From NCBI GenBank assembly GCA_964411125.1, contig CAYPJU010000105.1, positions 1-17,196 on the forward strand: DNA of 17,196 bases, read 5' to 3'. Positions 15,551 through 17,196 of this stretch are shown one piece after another (position 1 is the first letter of the stretch; every line of letters begins with the position of its first letter). Under the pieces are notes generated by a model. The model did not search any database. It was not told the DNA's origin and saw only the letters and a program-made list of their open reading frames with translations. The translations under genes were made by a program, and so were the position numbers. This DNA comes from JBFIHF01 sp964411125 (GTDB lineage: Bacteria; Myxococcota_A; Bradymonadia; Bradymonadales; Bradymonadaceae).

Positions 15551-17196
15551 GTGCGTAACATGCGACGCATCGCCCCTCTCTTCGTTCTACTCGCCGCGTG
15601 CGGGCCCGAGCTACCGTTCACACCGCAGCCCGAGGTCGTTCGGGCGTTGTGGAACCCCGCGACGGGGGAGCTGCCGACGCCGACGGACCTGGTGCGGAAC
15701 GCGGCGGCGGGGCAGTTGCAGTTGCCGTTGGACGACGACCTGCCGGCCGCGGAGATCGAGTTTCGGCGGTATCTGAACAGCCTGGACGGGTATCCGCTGA
15801 GCTCGACGGTCACGATTCCGCTGTCGGGGCCGGTGTCGGCCACGGCGCTGCAGGGGGCGTTCGTGATGCTGAACCGGGACACGGGGGAGTCGGTGGAGCT
15901 GAAGGTCGGAGCGGTGCAGTGCGAAGGGGAGTCGGGCGGGACGCCCGCTCACCGATGTGAGGGCGAGGACTGTGACGAGTCGGGCGGGACGCCCGCTCAC
16001 CGATGTGAGGGCGAGGACTGCGACGAGTCGGGCGGGACGCCCGCTCACCGATGTCGGCTGCAAGCGACGGCGGTGCTGTCGGAGACGCAGGACGGGCTCG
16101 CGGCGGGTCAGCGCTACGCGTACGGATTGCGGGGGTACGGCGGGGGCATTCGTGGGGCGAACGGTGAACCGGTCGTGGCGGACGCGGCGTTCTACTTCGT
16201 GCGGAGCGAGGAGCCGCTGACTGACCACCCACGGGCGATGCCGGGGGAAACGCTAGCCGAAAAACGGGCACTCGCGGAGCGGCTGGAGGAGGCGCGGCTC
16301 GACTTCATCCCCCTCTACGACGCGATGGCACAGCGAGGGATTCCCAAAGACGAGGTCGCGGTCGTCTCGAGTTTCACGACCACCGGTCGACCGGCGGTGT
16401 GGTACGACCCCGACCGCTCGCTCATTCCGGTCCCCAACGGGTTGCTGCACGACCGCGTGACGGACATCGTGAACCTCCCTCCCGACGAGGACGACGACGA
16501 AACGGCGAGGGAGATCAAGGCGGCGATCAGCGAGTACGACGGGGCGACGACGTCGGGGGCGATCACCTTCGCGGCGACCGGAGCGTTCGACCCGGCGAGC
16601 GTGAATGCGACGAGCCTGAGGTTGTTTCGGGTCCTGAACGACGGCAGCGTGAGCGAGGTCGTGGAGATCGAGCGGGGCGTGCTGGACGACCCGACCCACG
16701 CCTTCGTGCGACCACGGACGCCACTGGACCACGGCGCACACTACGTGCTGGTCGGGACCCGGGCGATGACCACCGGGCAGATTCCATTGGAGCCCCAGCC
16801 GATCGCGGCCCTCCTCCGCTCGTCGTCGCCGCTCTCGACCGACGGTGTCTCGAACGTCGGTTCGCTCGACGACGAGACGGCCGAGTTCCTGGAGCGCTGG
16901 CGAGGGACCGCGGTGCCGGTGATGGACTGGCTCGAGGCGGGGGGCGTGAAGCGGACCGACGTCTCGATGGTGGTGCCGATCCGGACGATGACGACGGTCG
17001 AGGCGATGCTCGAGCTGCGCGCCGAGCTCTACGAGAACGACACACTGACCGCGGTCACCAACATCCTGACGAAGACGCCGGTCGACCGAGGCCTTCCGTT
17101 TCTGCTGCGCGACGTCGAGACGATCACGACGGGGACGTTCACGATCCGCGACTACCTGGACCCGACGACGAAGCGATGGCGGGCGGACGCTCCGCA
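15551..17196 (+). CDS. Lipoprotein with VolA-like lipase N-terminal domain (partial, runs off window)
   Basis: A single open frame with no stop to the right edge, at least 548 codons. The GTG at 15551 (GGGAGG upstream) or ATG at 15560 leads to MRRIAPLFVLLAACGPE, a clear lipobox (Cys17 or Cys14). The following region, NPATGELPTPTDLVRN...LQLPLDDD...YLNSLDGYPLSSTVTIPLSGPV, follows the pattern of the 'bacterial virulence factor lipase N-terminal' domain of VolA-type surface phospholipases (PTDLL, LNxLDG, PFSG). A second Ig-like segment (GAITFAATGAFDPASVNATSLRLFRVL) and HYVLVGTRAM follow. The catalytic alpha/beta hydrolase, if any, lies beyond the window. Residues from about 127 hold 2.6 copies of a 16-residue insertion. 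Codon third positions are strongly G-rich up to about 16790, unlike most genes here. The lipase role is inferred. Confidence 0.82.
   Translation, partial: MRNMRRIAPLFVLLAACGPELPFTPQPEVVRALWNPATGELPTPTDLVRNAAAGQLQLPLDDDLPAAEIEFRRYLNSLDGYPLSSTVTIPLSGPVSATALQGAFVMLNRDTGESVELKVGAVQCEGESGGTPAHRCEGEDCDESGGTPAHRCEGEDCDESGGTPAHRCRLQATAVLSETQDGLAAGQRYAYGLRGYGGGIRGANGEPVVADAAFYFVRSEEPLTDHPRAMPGETLAEKRALAERLEEARLDFIPLYDAMAQRGIPKDEVAVVSSFTTTGRPAVWYDPDRSLIPVPNGLLHDRVTDIVNLPPDEDDDETAREIKAAISEYDGATTSGAITFAATGAFDPASVNATSLRLFRVLNDGSVSEVVEIERGVLDDPTHAFVRPRTPLDHGAHYVLVGTRAMTTGQIPLEPQPIAALLRSSSPLSTDGVSNVGSLDDETAEFLERWRGTAVPVMDWLEAGGVKRTDVSMVVPIRTMTTVEAMLELRAELYENDTLTAVTNILTKTPVDRGLPFLLRDVETITTGTFTIRDYLDPTTKRWRADAP
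15929..16054 (+). repeat. 48-bp in-frame repeat with internal hairpin (2.6 copies)
   Basis: Copies at 15929-15976 and 15977-16024 and a partial one at 16025-16054 encode ESGGTPAHRCEGEDCD. The two full copies differ at one synonymous site (TGT/TGC), implying very recent duplication. Each copy carries CGGGCG-GGA-CGCCCG, a 6-bp stem with a 3-base loop. It interrupts an otherwise conserved-looking beta domain, between QCEGE and RLQATAVL. Confidence 0.92.

Noticed and set aside
16253..16741. 162-codon minus-strand frame
   Set aside because: Lies within the open lipoprotein frame on the plus strand, which has a ribosome site, lipobox and domain similarity; the minus product is Arg/His-rich without motifs.

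Overview
The window is GC-rich bacterial chromosome with closely packed genes. It carries many secreted lipoproteins, among them one with the cysteine-rich CGDG...EACDDG repeats typical of Myxococcota and related former Deltaproteobacteria. Together with the free-standing fatty acyl-AMP ligase, the CehA/McbA-like lipoprotein and the FrnE-like DsbA protein, this suggests a myxobacterium-like Gram-negative organism (inference; there is no rRNA or other phylogenetic marker in the window). No tRNA, rRNA, CRISPR array, integrase or transposase was seen.

Layout. (1) 33-2002, minus: one long lipoprotein gene of unusual build (Tyr/acidic and His-rich head, a 14-residue repeat array, and a very long Arg/Glu/Ala/Gln-rich tail). 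It is split by a 100-N assembly gap that lies inside the repeats. (2) 2177-3538, plus, divergent from (1): a lipoprotein with alternating Cys-rich modules and a C-terminal lamin-tail-like domain. (3) 3631-5325: fatty acyl-AMP ligase. (4) 5389-7440 and 7443-8330: a YyaL/SPATA20-type thioredoxin-fold protein and a ROK sugar kinase, 2 bases apart and probably co-transcribed. (5) 8425-9633 and 9662-12328: two lipoproteins in tandem, an unrecognised one and a large CehA/McbA-like PHP metallohydrolase. (6) 12335-12820, minus: a small multi-pass membrane protein, convergent with the PHP gene; their two stop codons sit at the ends of one 12-bp palindrome. (7) 12949-13617: FrnE-like DsbA oxidoreductase. 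(8) 13696 (or 13729)-14904: membrane-anchored metallophosphoesterase. (9) 14905-15185: a dyad-rich intergenic stretch, then an apparently frameshifted small Cys-rich lipoprotein (15186-15481). (10) 15551 to the right edge: an open-ended lipoprotein gene resembling the N-terminal part of VolA-like surface lipases, with 2.6 copies of a 48-bp hairpin-bearing repeat inserted in frame.

How the parts relate. Six of the eleven genes start with a lipoprotein signal (33-2002, 2177, 8425, 9662, 15186, 15551), so much of the window serves the cell envelope or surface. No complete pathway is visible. The acyl-AMP ligase has no ACP, PKS or NRPS partner here, and the thioredoxin-fold/kinase pair has no obvious link to the lipoproteins.

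No clear new multi-gene system was found. The strongest unusual signals are the repeat lipoprotein, in which every DNA difference between repeat copies is synonymous, and the in-frame palindromic insertion in the last gene.
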